A stretch of DNA of 46,424 bases from Nocardioides sp. PD653-B2 (GTDB lineage: Bacteria; Actinomycetota; Actinomycetes; Propionibacteriales; Nocardioidaceae), in NCBI RefSeq assembly GCF_002117935.1, contig NZ_BDJE01000055.1:1-46424 (forward strand), read 5' to 3'. The notes below the pieces were generated by a model that made no database searches, had not been told where the DNA came from, and saw only the letters and a program-made list of their open reading frames with translations. How positions within the stretch are numbered: the first letter of the stretch is position 1; every line of letters starts with the position of its first letter. Below are positions 15,135-22,994 of the stretch, piece after piece. The translations under genes were made by a program, and so were the position numbers.

Positions 15135-15851
15135 TCAGGTGGGCAGGTCCCACGTCGTCTGCGCCTTGAGCTGCGGGATCAGGTCGGCCCAGGAGTAGTC
15201 CTGGACGAAGAGCGAGTCGGTCGAGTACGTCCCGTCCATCGTGTCCTTGAGCTTCTCGGGGCCCTCGAAACCGATCACCCTCCAGCCGATGCGTTCCTTG
15301 TTGCCGCCGTAGACCGGGTCGGCGTAGAACCCCTGCTTCACGTGCAGGCACAGGGCGTCGAAGAACCCGAGCCCGTCGTCGGTCAGGAACTGGGTGAACG
15401 TGCTGGCCGGCTCGGTGGTGCCCAGCGTGACGGGGCCCGGCTTGGGTGCCCCCCAGAGCAGCTCCATGGCCCGGTCCTGTCGGTCCTCGTCGAGGCTCAC
15501 GAACGGCTCGCCCCACTCGGAGCGGCACATCGCGTCGAGCTGGACGAGCCCGTCGCGGTAGGTGCGCTGCATGTCGGCGATCCGCGAGCGCCAGGCGGTG
15601 GCGTAGTGCCCGTCGATGCGCAGGAACCCGCTTCCGTCGGCAGCCGCGAAGATGTAGTTGATGCCCGACAGGTAGCGGTCGATGAACACCACGACCCGCG
15701 CCTCCCGGGCACCGGGGTCGTGGTCCGTGGGGATGATGCGCGCCGAGAGGGCCTCGACGGTGTCCCACTCGTGGGGGCTGAAGAACAACCGGTCCGAGGA
15801 GTCCGGGTCGACCGGCTCCAGGAACGTCGGCCAGTCTGCCTTGGAGCTCAT
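15135..15851 (-). CDS. gluconate 2-dehydrogenase subunit 3 family protein
   Basis: A 238-residue small subunit of a membrane- or cytosol-associated sugar dehydrogenase. The family hallmark is the early segment FFSPHEWDTVEALSARIIPTD (cited here as about residues 23-43) followed by DPGAREARVVVFIDRYL. The partner flavoprotein is encoded immediately upstream, 21 bases away, so a two-subunit enzyme is likely. Family members normally carry a Tat signal peptide that exports the folded complex; here the N-terminus (MSSKADWPTFLEPVDPDSSD) has no twin-arginine or hydrophobic core. The complex may therefore stay in the cytoplasm. The family call is firm. Confidence 0.88.
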   Translation of the reverse strand: MSSKADWPTFLEPVDPDSSDRLFFSPHEWDTVEALSARIIPTDHDPGAREARVVVFIDRYLSGINYIFAAADGSGFLRIDGHYATAWRSRIADMQRTYRDGLVQLDAMCRSEWGEPFVSLDEDRQDRAMELLWGAPKPGPVTLGTTEPASTFTQFLTDDGLGFFDALCLHVKQGFYADPVYGGNKERIGWRVIGFEGPEKLKDTMDGTYSTDSLFVQDYSWADLIPQLKAQTTWDLPT

Positions 15852-15872
15852 GGGCTTCTCCGTTCCCCGCCG

Positions 15873-17546
15873 TCAGGCTCGGGCGGCAGCGAGCCGCTCG
15901 ACCCGGCCGGGCAGGTAGTTGTCGACGATGTACTCACAGCTGCGCCAGGCGTTCGCCATCATGGCCAGCGTCGGGTTGACGCCCAGGGACGTCGGGAAGG
16001 CCGACCCGTCGACGACGAACACGTTGTCGATGTCGTGGGTCTGGCACCACTCGTTGAGGACCGATGTCTGCGGGTCGAAGCCCATCCGTGCCGTGCCGTG
16101 CTGATGGCAGGTGTTGCCGGTGACCTGGTCCAGGTAGACGGGGATCGTCTTGCGGGCGCCCGCGACCTCGAGGATCTCGATGTTCTTGTCGACCTGCCAC
16201 CTGCCCATGGCCCGGTCGTTCTCGTGGGCCCGGTGCGTGATCCGGGCGACGGGCAGCCCCATGAAGTCCTTGTGGGTGGGGTCGAGGTCGACCCGGTTCC
16301 GCTCCTGGGGCATGTCGTGGAGGATCAACCCGATCTTCATGGCGTAGTTGAAGAACGTGCGGTCGGCGTCCTTGAAGGCCTGGCCCCACGCCGGTCGTCC
16401 CGGGAAGACCATGTTGATCGGGTGGCAGGTCTGGGACGACGACACGATGCAGCCGCCCATGTGCCCGCGGCTCTCGTCGGTCTCGTAGAAGTCCATCGTG
16501 CCGCCGCTGATGTAGTTGCCGGTCCAGCCGTACAGCGGGTCGTCGATCTCGTTGTCGAAGAAGCCGATCGCGAAGAGGTACTCGTGGAAGGTGGCGTTCT
16601 TCCCCACGAGGCCCGAGGAGTTGGCGAGGCCGTCGGGGAACAGCGCGGACTGCGACAGCAGCATCAGACGCGCCGTCTCGATGGCGCCCATCGACAAGAC
16701 CACGACCCTGGCGTCCTGCTCGACCTCAGCCCCTGTCTGGTCGACGTACACCACCCCGGTGGCCCGGCCGTCCTTGCCGACCTTGACCTCGCGGACGAAG
16801 CAGTCCGACCTGAGCTCGAAGTTGCCGGTCGCCAGGGCCTCCGGGATGAACGTGGTGGCCGTGTTCGACCGCGCCCCGCTCGGGTCGCCGTACTGGTTCC
16901 AGAAGCTGGTCCGGTTGAACGGCCGGCGACCCTTGTGCTCGTTCGTCACCATCGCGTGCGGGATGGGGAAGGCGTTGATGCCCATCTCGTTGGCGGCGGA
17001 GTAGAACTTCCGGCCCCACCGCGTCGGCGGCAACGGCTGGCTGGGGAACGGCCGGCTGCGGAAGCCCTCGCCGCGGTCCGCGCCGGCGATCCCCGAGACC
17101 CCGAACTCCCACTCGATCTTCGTCAGGTAGGGCTCGAGGTGCTCGTACTGGAAGGGCCAGTCCGCCAGGCTCATACCGTCGACGTCGCCATGCAGACTGC
17201 GCTGAAGGAAGTCCGACGGTCTCGGACGCGGGACCCAGCCGGCCCAGTGGTTGGTGCCCCCGCCGACCAGCTGCGGGGTCATCGAGAACGGGTACGGCTG
17301 GGCGACCTCGTCGTCGTCGACGCGCCGGGTGCGCGGCGTGAGCTTGGCATCCGGCCACATGTAGCTGCGGTTCACGAACTTCAGCTCGTCGCCCGAGAAG
17401 TGCTCGTCGTGGCGCAGGTAGGGCCCGCGCTCGAGCCCGACGACGCGGAGGCCCGCTTCGCTCAGCACCTTGGCGGCGGTGCCGCCGCTGGCACCCAGGC
17501 CGACGATGACCACGTCGACGGCGTCCGGCTTCTTCTGTACGGCCAT
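15873..17546 (-). CDS. GMC-family FAD oxidoreductase, sugar/glycoside dehydrogenase large subunit
   Basis: A 557-residue flavoprotein that would oxidise a hydroxyl of a sugar, polyol or glycoside. The N-terminal FAD motif VVIVGLGASGGTAAKVLSEAG holds GLGASG at 16-21; ERGPYLRHDEHF and LVGGGTNHWAGW match the gluconate 2-dehydrogenase/glucoside 3-dehydrogenase branch. The active-site His lies in NTCHQHGTARMG, and NPTLAMMANAWRS closes the fold. ATG 17546 has AGGGG nine bases upstream. With the subunit-3 gene after it this forms a dehydrogenase pair, but the usual cytochrome c subunit gene is absent and no signal peptide is seen. Product could be a lactone, a 2-keto or a 3-keto sugar. Confidence 0.87.
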   Translation of the reverse strand: MAVQKKPDAVDVVIVGLGASGGTAAKVLSEAGLRVVGLERGPYLRHDEHFSGDELKFVNRSYMWPDAKLTPRTRRVDDDEVAQPYPFSMTPQLVGGGTNHWAGWVPRPRPSDFLQRSLHGDVDGMSLADWPFQYEHLEPYLTKIEWEFGVSGIAGADRGEGFRSRPFPSQPLPPTRWGRKFYSAANEMGINAFPIPHAMVTNEHKGRRPFNRTSFWNQYGDPSGARSNTATTFIPEALATGNFELRSDCFVREVKVGKDGRATGVVYVDQTGAEVEQDARVVVLSMGAIETARLMLLSQSALFPDGLANSSGLVGKNATFHEYLFAIGFFDNEIDDPLYGWTGNYISGGTMDFYETDESRGHMGGCIVSSSQTCHPINMVFPGRPAWGQAFKDADRTFFNYAMKIGLILHDMPQERNRVDLDPTHKDFMGLPVARITHRAHENDRAMGRWQVDKNIEILEVAGARKTIPVYLDQVTGNTCHQHGTARMGFDPQTSVLNEWCQTHDIDNVFVVDGSAFPTSLGVNPTLAMMANAWRSCEYIVDNYLPGRVERLAAARA

Positions 17547-17565
17547 GGTTCTCACCCCTGCCTGG

Positions 17566-18090
17566 TCAGCGTTCGAAGTAGGCGACGATCGCCTTGAGGA
17601 AGTCGGGCAGGTCGGGAGGCGTCCGGGCCGTGATGACGTGCCCGTCGACCACGGCCGGCTCGTCGGAGACCCAGGTCGCGCCCGCGTTGACCAGGTCGTC
17701 CTCGATGGGGGCGTACCCGGTCACCCGACGGCCCGCGACCGCGTTGGCCGAGGCCAGGATCCAGCCGCCGTGACAGATGGCGGCCGTCATCTTGCCCTGG
17801 GCCGAGATGTCGCGCACCAGGTCGATCATCGGGCGGTGCAGCCGCATGTTGTCCGGTGCGAAGCCTCCCGGGACGACCACTCCGTCGAAGTCGTCGGCGG
17901 ACACCTCTCCCGGGGAGGCGTCGGCCTCCATCGGGTAGTGCTCCTTGCTCTCGAACGTCTTCTTGTCACCGTTGCCGACCACCGTCACCACCGCCCCGGC
18001 CTCGATCAGCCGCAGGTAGGGGTACCAGCCCTCGAGGATCTGGTAGTCGTCCTCGATCATGAGGGCGATGCGCTTGCCTTGAATGCTCAC
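17566..18090 (-). CDS. DJ-1/PfpI family protein
   Basis: A 174-residue protein with the full PfpI pattern: Glu near residue 13 (MIEDD), the VVVPGG loop, the nucleophile Cys106 followed by His107 (AICHGG), and the ending DDLVNAGATWVSDEPAVVDG ... TARTPPDLP. Members act as glyoxalases, deglycases, chaperones or peptidases. Its place between the flavoprotein and an isochorismatase-like hydrolase suggests either removal of a reactive carbonyl formed in the pathway or a hydrolytic step. GTG 18090 follows GGAG at six bases; an upstream TTG is also in frame. The specific reaction is unknown. Confidence 0.85.
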   Translation of the reverse strand: MSIQGKRIALMIEDDYQILEGWYPYLRLIEAGAVVTVVGNGDKKTFESKEHYPMEADASPGEVSADDFDGVVVPGGFAPDNMRLHRPMIDLVRDISAQGKMTAAICHGGWILASANAVAGRRVTGYAPIEDDLVNAGATWVSDEPAVVDGHVITARTPPDLPDFLKAIVAYFER

Positions 18091-18149
18091 GTCAAACTCC
18101 AACTCGTCGTGTGGTGGGGGCCCTACGGCCGGGACGGGATGCCGGTCGG

Positions 18150-18860
18150 CTACTTGAGCTTCTCGAGGAGCTCGGTGCTCAGGAGCACGTCGCCGTAGTT
18201 CATCTGGATGTTGCGCAGCGCCTCCCAGTGCTGGCCGTAGCCCAGCGGCTGCTCCTCGTTGGGCGCGGGGACGGCGGTCGTGGTGTCGGCGACGCAGACG
18301 ATCTTGTAGTTCTTGTTCCAGCCGTCGAGGGCCGTGGCGTGCATGCAGTTGGCCGAGGTGACGCCGACGATGATCAGCGTGTCGCGGTCGTCCTCGCGCA
18401 GGTACTCCTCGAGGGGGGTGTTGTAGAAGCTGCTGAACCGGTGCTTGTACATCACCGGCTCACCGTCGAGCGGCTTCATGTCCGGGTGCAGCTGGTCGTC
18501 ACCGGTCGGGTTCCCCCAGCTGGCCGGCGACTCGGGCGCACCGCAGTCGAGCCCGGGCCACTTGTCCTTGGCCAGGCCCGCGTCGCGCCCGTCGGGGCGC
18601 AGGCCCCAGAGGGACCACACGACGGGGATCTCCTTGTCGCGGCAGGCCTCGAGGACGCGCTTGATCGGCTCCAGCGTGTCCTTGCCCTCGGGCGCGCCGC
18701 CCACCGACTTGACGTACGCGGCGCCGGTCTCGTTGACGATGAGGTTCTGGACGTCCAGCACCAGGAGCATCGTGCGCGCGGGGTCGATCTCCGGGGCGAC
18801 CCAGGCGCCTCGCGGCAGTACGTCGTCGATGTGGTCGTAGGTGAAGTCGAGCGATGACAT
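18150..18860 (-). CDS. isochorismatase-like cysteine hydrolase
   Basis: A 236-residue cysteine hydrolase of the isochorismatase fold. The catalytic triad is visible: Asp36 (VLDVQN), Lys139 (MYKHRFSSF) and Cys172 (GVTSANCMHATA). Family members hydrolyse amides, such as nicotinamide, N-carbamoyl compounds and ureido acids, or vinyl ethers. Loop 85-130 is long (WGLRPDGRDAGLAKDKWPG and following), similar to N-carbamoylsarcosine amidohydrolase-like members. It starts eight bases after the GntR copy 2 stop and so is co-transcribed. An amide-hydrolysing role in the catabolic route is inferred, with no substrate evident. Confidence 0.85.
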   Translation of the reverse strand: MSSLDFTYDHIDDVLPRGAWVAPEIDPARTMLLVLDVQNLIVNETGAAYVKSVGGAPEGKDTLEPIKRVLEACRDKEIPVVWSLWGLRPDGRDAGLAKDKWPGLDCGAPESPASWGNPTGDDQLHPDMKPLDGEPVMYKHRFSSFYNTPLEEYLREDDRDTLIIVGVTSANCMHATALDGWNKNYKIVCVADTTTAVPAPNEEQPLGYGQHWEALRNIQMNYGDVLLSTELLEKLK

Positions 18861-18868
18861 GGCGGTTC

Positions 18869-19606
18869 CTATCGGTTGTGGGGTGAATCGGTGGGATGTG
18901 AATCTGACTCTTCGACGGCGCTCACCAGGTCCTCCTCCGCAGCGAGGAGGTGTTCGAGCGCCTGTCGACGCGCCTCGGAGGCGTCTCCGTGGGTGACGGC
19001 CGCCAGGATGCGGAGGTGTCCCTCGTGGGCTCGGGATCGCCGATCGGGGAGGGAGATGACCTTGCCGGAGTAGATGGCGTGGTGCGGGGCGAGCTGCTGG
19101 TACATCTGGGCGACGAGGCTGTTCTTCGCGGACTGGGCCACGAGGCGGTGGAACTCGAAGTCGAGCCGCACGAACTCCGCGTTGTCCACGTCCGGGCTCA
19201 TCGAGTGGTCCAGGAGGACCTTGAGCGCCTTGAGGTCGCCCACGGTCCTGCGCTGGGCGCTGAGACCCGCGGCCAGGGTGTCGATGGTGTAGCGCACCTC
19301 GAACAGCTCGAGCGCGGACACCTCACCGGCGCTCAGCAGCCCCATCCGCGGGATGGCGCCGCTGACGGCGAAGGTGCCGACACCGTGGGTCTTGGTGATG
19401 ATGCCCAGGGCCTCGAGCTTGCGGATGGCCTCGCGCATGCTGCCGCGTCCGACCGCGAACCGCTCGGCCAGCTCCCGCTCCGAGGGCAGCCGCCCCTCCT
19501 CACCGAAGTGGTCGGAGTTGATGAGCGCCTCGAGCTGAGCAGCGACGGCGTCGGACAGACGCAGCTGCTTCACGGGGACGATCCCGACGGGTTCCTGGGC
19601 CGTCAC
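18869..19606 (-). CDS. GntR/FadR-family transcriptional regulator (copy 2)
   Basis: A 245-residue paralogue of the regulator at 11843, with a winged helix-turn-helix (RLSDAVAAQLEALI ... RLPSERELAERFAVGRGSMREAIRKLEALGII) and an FCD domain (DFEFHRLVAQ, HEGHLRILAAV). The recognition helices of the two copies are nearly the same, GRG(S/T)MREA. GTG 19606 has a strong AGGAGG eight bases upstream, which fixes the start. It lies inside the catabolic operon, between the receptor gene and the enzyme genes. The FadR-type operator at 24662-24678 is its most likely site, and autoregulation through the operon promoter would follow. Confidence 0.88.
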   Translation of the reverse strand: MTAQEPVGIVPVKQLRLSDAVAAQLEALINSDHFGEEGRLPSERELAERFAVGRGSMREAIRKLEALGIITKTHGVGTFAVSGAIPRMGLLSAGEVSALELFEVRYTIDTLAAGLSAQRRTVGDLKALKVLLDHSMSPDVDNAEFVRLDFEFHRLVAQSAKNSLVAQMYQQLAPHHAIYSGKVISLPDRRSRAHEGHLRILAAVTHGDASEARRQALEHLLAAEEDLVSAVEESDSHPTDSPHNR

Positions 19607-19709
19607 GGTGCTCACCTCCTCGGCGTGGTTGACGGTTCGTGCTGACGGTGGATGCTGGGCGCGGCCGGACAACACCCGCGCAGTCGCGGACGCCGGCCTC
19701 CGCAGACGC

Positions 19710-20843
19710 TCAGGCGCCGTACTTCTTGGGCACGTCGAGCGCCCACTTGGTGTACTCGCGGTGCCAGTCGACGTTGGACTTGTCGACGACCTGGGTCGGG
19801 TTGTTGATCAGCTGGGTGACGGTCTCGCCGAGCACCGCGGTCGCGAAGATGGCCTCGATGAGGTTCTGGCCCTGGTCGACACCTCCGATGTCGACGGTGG
19901 CGCTCAGCTTCCCGGCGCTGATCTGGTCGTAGCCGGACACCAGACCGTCCGCACCGATGGTGAGGATGCCGTCCGAGCCGTCCCAGTGCTTCAGACCGGC
20001 CTGGTCGATGGCCTGCGAGGCGCCCAGGGCCATCTCCTCGTTCTCGCCGTAGATGGCGTTCACGTCACTGTTCTTGGTCAACAGGTCCTGCGCCGCCGCG
20101 AAGCCCTTGTCCCGGACGTAGCCACCGTCCGCCTCCCCCACCACCTTGATGCCGGGGTTCTCGGCGAGCGCCTTGTCGAAGCCGATCTTGCGGCCGCGGG
20201 TCCAGTCCGAGCCGGACGGACCCCAGATCTGCAGGATGTTGCCGCTGCCCCCCAGCTTCTCGGCGATGTAGGTCCCGGCGAGGTATCCCGACTGCCACCT
20301 GTTGTCGTAGCCGACGTTGGTGACCGTCCGCAGCTCCTCCTCCGGGTAGAGCTCCGCCGGCTGGTTGAACTGGTAGATCTTCACGCCCTTGGCGGAGGCG
20401 TCCTGGTAGAGGCTCTGGACCGTCGCGAAGTTCGCGCCCGTGCAGACCGCGATCGCGTCGAACTCCCGCGACACCCAGGACTGGACGATGCCGAGGGTGC
20501 CCTGGACCGCGTTGAAGTCGCCGACCGGCGCCTGGCGCTCCCACACCCATGTGCACCCGAAGCGCTGCTCGTACTCGTACATCTTCTGCCACGCCGCGTG
20601 CTCGATCTGGGTGAAGTTCTCCGACAACACGGGGGGCGTGAACCCGACCTTGATCTCGCGACCGGCGACCAGCTTCTTGACCGCGTCGTCGTAGCCCTTG
20701 GTGGCCGTGTTGTCGAAGCCCCCGCCGGTGCTGCTGCCTGCGTCGGCCGTGCAGCCGGCCAAGGCAACCGCCCCGATGCCGGCACCCACCAGGGTGCCGG
20801 TTCGAAGCACCATGCGCCGAGAGATTCCGTCGGTCTTGGTCAT
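19710..20843 (-). CDS. sugar ABC transporter substrate-binding lipoprotein
   Basis: A 377-residue periplasmic-binding-protein-fold receptor of the ribose/galactose type that delivers the substrate to the importer encoded upstream. It starts with a twin-arginine motif (SRRMVLRTG, Arg9-Arg10) and a lipobox VALAGC with Cys31, so it is probably a Tat-exported lipoprotein. The mature part shows IKVGFTPP, GVKIYQFNQPAE, YGENEEMALGASQAI and LTIGADGL, typical of this group. ATG 20843 has AGGAGT six bases upstream. A 103-base gap follows before GntR copy 2. The ligand is not identifiable, though the enzyme genes point to a sugar, sugar acid or glycoside. Confidence 0.9.
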   Translation of the reverse strand: MTKTDGISRRMVLRTGTLVGAGIGAVALAGCTADAGSSTGGGFDNTATKGYDDAVKKLVAGREIKVGFTPPVLSENFTQIEHAAWQKMYEYEQRFGCTWVWERQAPVGDFNAVQGTLGIVQSWVSREFDAIAVCTGANFATVQSLYQDASAKGVKIYQFNQPAELYPEEELRTVTNVGYDNRWQSGYLAGTYIAEKLGGSGNILQIWGPSGSDWTRGRKIGFDKALAENPGIKVVGEADGGYVRDKGFAAAQDLLTKNSDVNAIYGENEEMALGASQAIDQAGLKHWDGSDGILTIGADGLVSGYDQISAGKLSATVDIGGVDQGQNLIEAIFATAVLGETVTQLINNPTQVVDKSNVDWHREYTKWALDVPKKYGA

Positions 20844-20862
20844 GTCGGACTCCTTCTTGTCT

Positions 20863-21969
20863 TCACGGGGTTGTTTCGGGGTGCCGTTGGGTGGCGGGTG
20901 CTTCGCTTGCGATGCCCTCACGACGCGTGGACGGCGCGTGAGCCCGGGAGACGGAGATCGTTCGGGTGAGCGCTCTGGCTCGAGAGCGCGCCGAGAGCAC
21001 GCTCCACGTCTGGTTGGCGGTGATCGCCACGATCAGGACCAGGCCGGTGACGACGGCCTGCCAGCTGGACTCGACCCCGGTCAGGTTGATGATGTTGCGC
21101 GTGAGCGTGAGCGTGAGCGCGCCGACCAACGCGCCGAAGACGCGGCCCTTGCCGCCCGCGAGCGACGCGCCCCCGATCACCGCAGCCGCGATCGCGGTGA
21201 TCTCGTAGCCGTTGCCGATCAGCGGCGGGACGGTCGTCGTGCGCCCGGCGATGTGGATGCCGGCGACGGCGGCCATCAGCCCGCTGATGACGTACGCCGC
21301 GGTCTTGACCCGCGCGACGCGCACGCCGGCGTTGAGGGCGCCGGTCGGGGAGCTGCCCACGGCGTAGAACATGACGCCGAAGCGGGTGCGTCGGAGGAGG
21401 ACCGAGACTCCCACGGCGATGACCGCGACCAGGATCATGGGGACCGTGATGGGCCCGATCAGCCGGGTCAGGCCGCCGATGTAGTAGTAGGTGGGGGTCA
21501 TGTAGCCGAGGATCGGGACACCGGTCGTCCAGTAGAGCAGGACGCCGCCGGCGATCCCGAGCATCGCCAGGGTGGCGATGAAGTCCGGGATCCCGAGCCT
21601 GGTGATGAGCAGCCCGTTCAGCAGACCGATGCCGGCTCCCGCCGCCAGGGCTCCGAGGAAGGCCACCGGCATCGGCAGGCCGTAGGTCAGCAGCTTCGCG
21701 GCGACTCCCGCGCACAGCCCCATCGTGGAGCCGACCGAGAGATCCAGGCCGCCGGCGATCAGGACCACGGTCATCCCGATGCTCAGGAAGCTGACCGTCA
21801 CCATCGCGTTGACGATGTTGGTGACGTTCCCCGTGGTGGCGAAGGTGGGCTCGTAGGCCGACATGACGACGGCGGCGACCACCAGCAGACTGAGGATGCC
21901 CACGGCGGGATCACCCAGGAACCGCGTGCGCAGGGTCTCGCCCAGCGCCCGGGACGTCATGGCACTCAT
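20863..21969 (-). CDS. ribose-type ABC importer permease 2
   Basis: A 368-residue inner-membrane permease of the RbsC type (BPD_transp_2). It has about eight to ten hydrophobic segments and the coupling motif GGxDLSVGSTMGL and AAAVIGGASLAGGKG that contacts the ATPase. A basic C-terminal tail of roughly 40 residues after the last helix is longer than usual. ATG 21969 has GGAGGA eight bases upstream, and overlaps the stop of permease 1 (ATGA). Two different permease genes suggest a heterodimeric channel. Confidence 0.9.
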   Translation of the reverse strand: MSAMTSRALGETLRTRFLGDPAVGILSLLVVAAVVMSAYEPTFATTGNVTNIVNAMVTVSFLSIGMTVVLIAGGLDLSVGSTMGLCAGVAAKLLTYGLPMPVAFLGALAAGAGIGLLNGLLITRLGIPDFIATLAMLGIAGGVLLYWTTGVPILGYMTPTYYYIGGLTRLIGPITVPMILVAVIAVGVSVLLRRTRFGVMFYAVGSSPTGALNAGVRVARVKTAAYVISGLMAAVAGIHIAGRTTTVPPLIGNGYEITAIAAAVIGGASLAGGKGRVFGALVGALTLTLTRNIINLTGVESSWQAVVTGLVLIVAITANQTWSVLSARSRARALTRTISVSRAHAPSTRREGIASEAPATQRHPETTP

Positions 21970-22994
21970 CGTCCGATTCCTCCGTTCGCGCGAGCCGGCT
22001 CCGGACGTGGCGGCACGGACGCAGGTGACCCGAGGGTCAGGGCGAGTCGGTAGACGCTCCGGTCGACGATGACGCCGACGAGGATGCAGACGCCGATGAT
22101 GATGGAGAAGACCAGCGGGTCCACCCCGGTGAGCCGGAAGCCCTGCTTGAGGGTGGCGAGCAGCAGGCCGCCCACGGCCGCCTGCCAGATGGCCCCGCGT
22201 CCGCCGGCGAGGCTCACCCCGCCCAGGACGGCGGCCGCGATGGCGGACAGCTCGTAGCCACCGGCCATCCCCGGCTGGACCGAGTTGAGTCGGGAGGCGA
22301 GCAGCACACCCCCGAGTCCCGCCAGGCTGCCGGAGATGACGTACGCGTAGAGCTTGGTCCGCCCTGCGTCCACGCCGGCCACCAGCGCCGGCGACGCGCC
22401 GGCGCCGCTCGCCCGGACCCTGCGCCCGAAGGCGGTCTTCACGAGCACGGCCTGGAGGACCGCGACCACCAGGACCGCCAGCACCAGCGCACTGCTGACC
22501 GAGAGGACCGGGTGGTTCGCGATGGCGAGGTAGCTCTCGTCGTCGGTCCCGGTGATCTGGACGTGGTCCGTCAGCACGACGAGCAGGCCGGCGGCGATGT
22601 TGAGGGTGCCCAGGGTGACGATGAAGTCGTTGAGCCTCAGCTTCACGATGACCAGCCCGTTGAGGAGGCCGAAGGCGGCACCCGTGCCGACGCCGACGAG
22701 CACCGCGAGGATCACGGGGGCACCGTGCATCGAGGCGAGCAGCGAGGTGCCGGCGCTGAGGCCGAGGACCGCGCCGATCGAGAGGTCGATCCCCCCGGCG
22801 ATGATCACCAGGGCCAGGCCCGCGGTGATGATGAAGATCGGCACCTCCTCGTTGAGGTAGTAGCGCAGACCCTCGCCGTCCAGGAAGGCGGGAACGGTCG
22901 CCGAGAAGTACGCCGTGACGATCACCAGCGCGGTGACGATCGGGACGCCGTCGATCCCCAGGACCCGGGCAGCTGTCGTGCGTGGGGTGCTCAT
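21966..22994 (-). CDS. ribose-type ABC importer permease 1
   Basis: A 342-residue RbsC-type permease with the same motifs as its neighbour (GGIDLSIGAVLGL, AAAVLGGVSLAGGRG) and about eight or more transmembrane segments. It overlaps the ATPase gene upstream and the second permease downstream by four bases each (ATGA), so the three are translationally coupled. The C-terminus is proline- and arginine-rich (PASVPPRPEPARANGGIGR). It forms the channel of the importer together with permease 2. Confidence 0.9.
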   Translation of the reverse strand: MSTPRTTAARVLGIDGVPIVTALVIVTAYFSATVPAFLDGEGLRYYLNEEVPIFIITAGLALVIIAGGIDLSIGAVLGLSAGTSLLASMHGAPVILAVLVGVGTGAAFGLLNGLVIVKLRLNDFIVTLGTLNIAAGLLVVLTDHVQITGTDDESYLAIANHPVLSVSSALVLAVLVVAVLQAVLVKTAFGRRVRASGAGASPALVAGVDAGRTKLYAYVISGSLAGLGGVLLASRLNSVQPGMAGGYELSAIAAAVLGGVSLAGGRGAIWQAAVGGLLLATLKQGFRLTGVDPLVFSIIIGVCILVGVIVDRSVYRLALTLGSPASVPPRPEPARANGGIGR

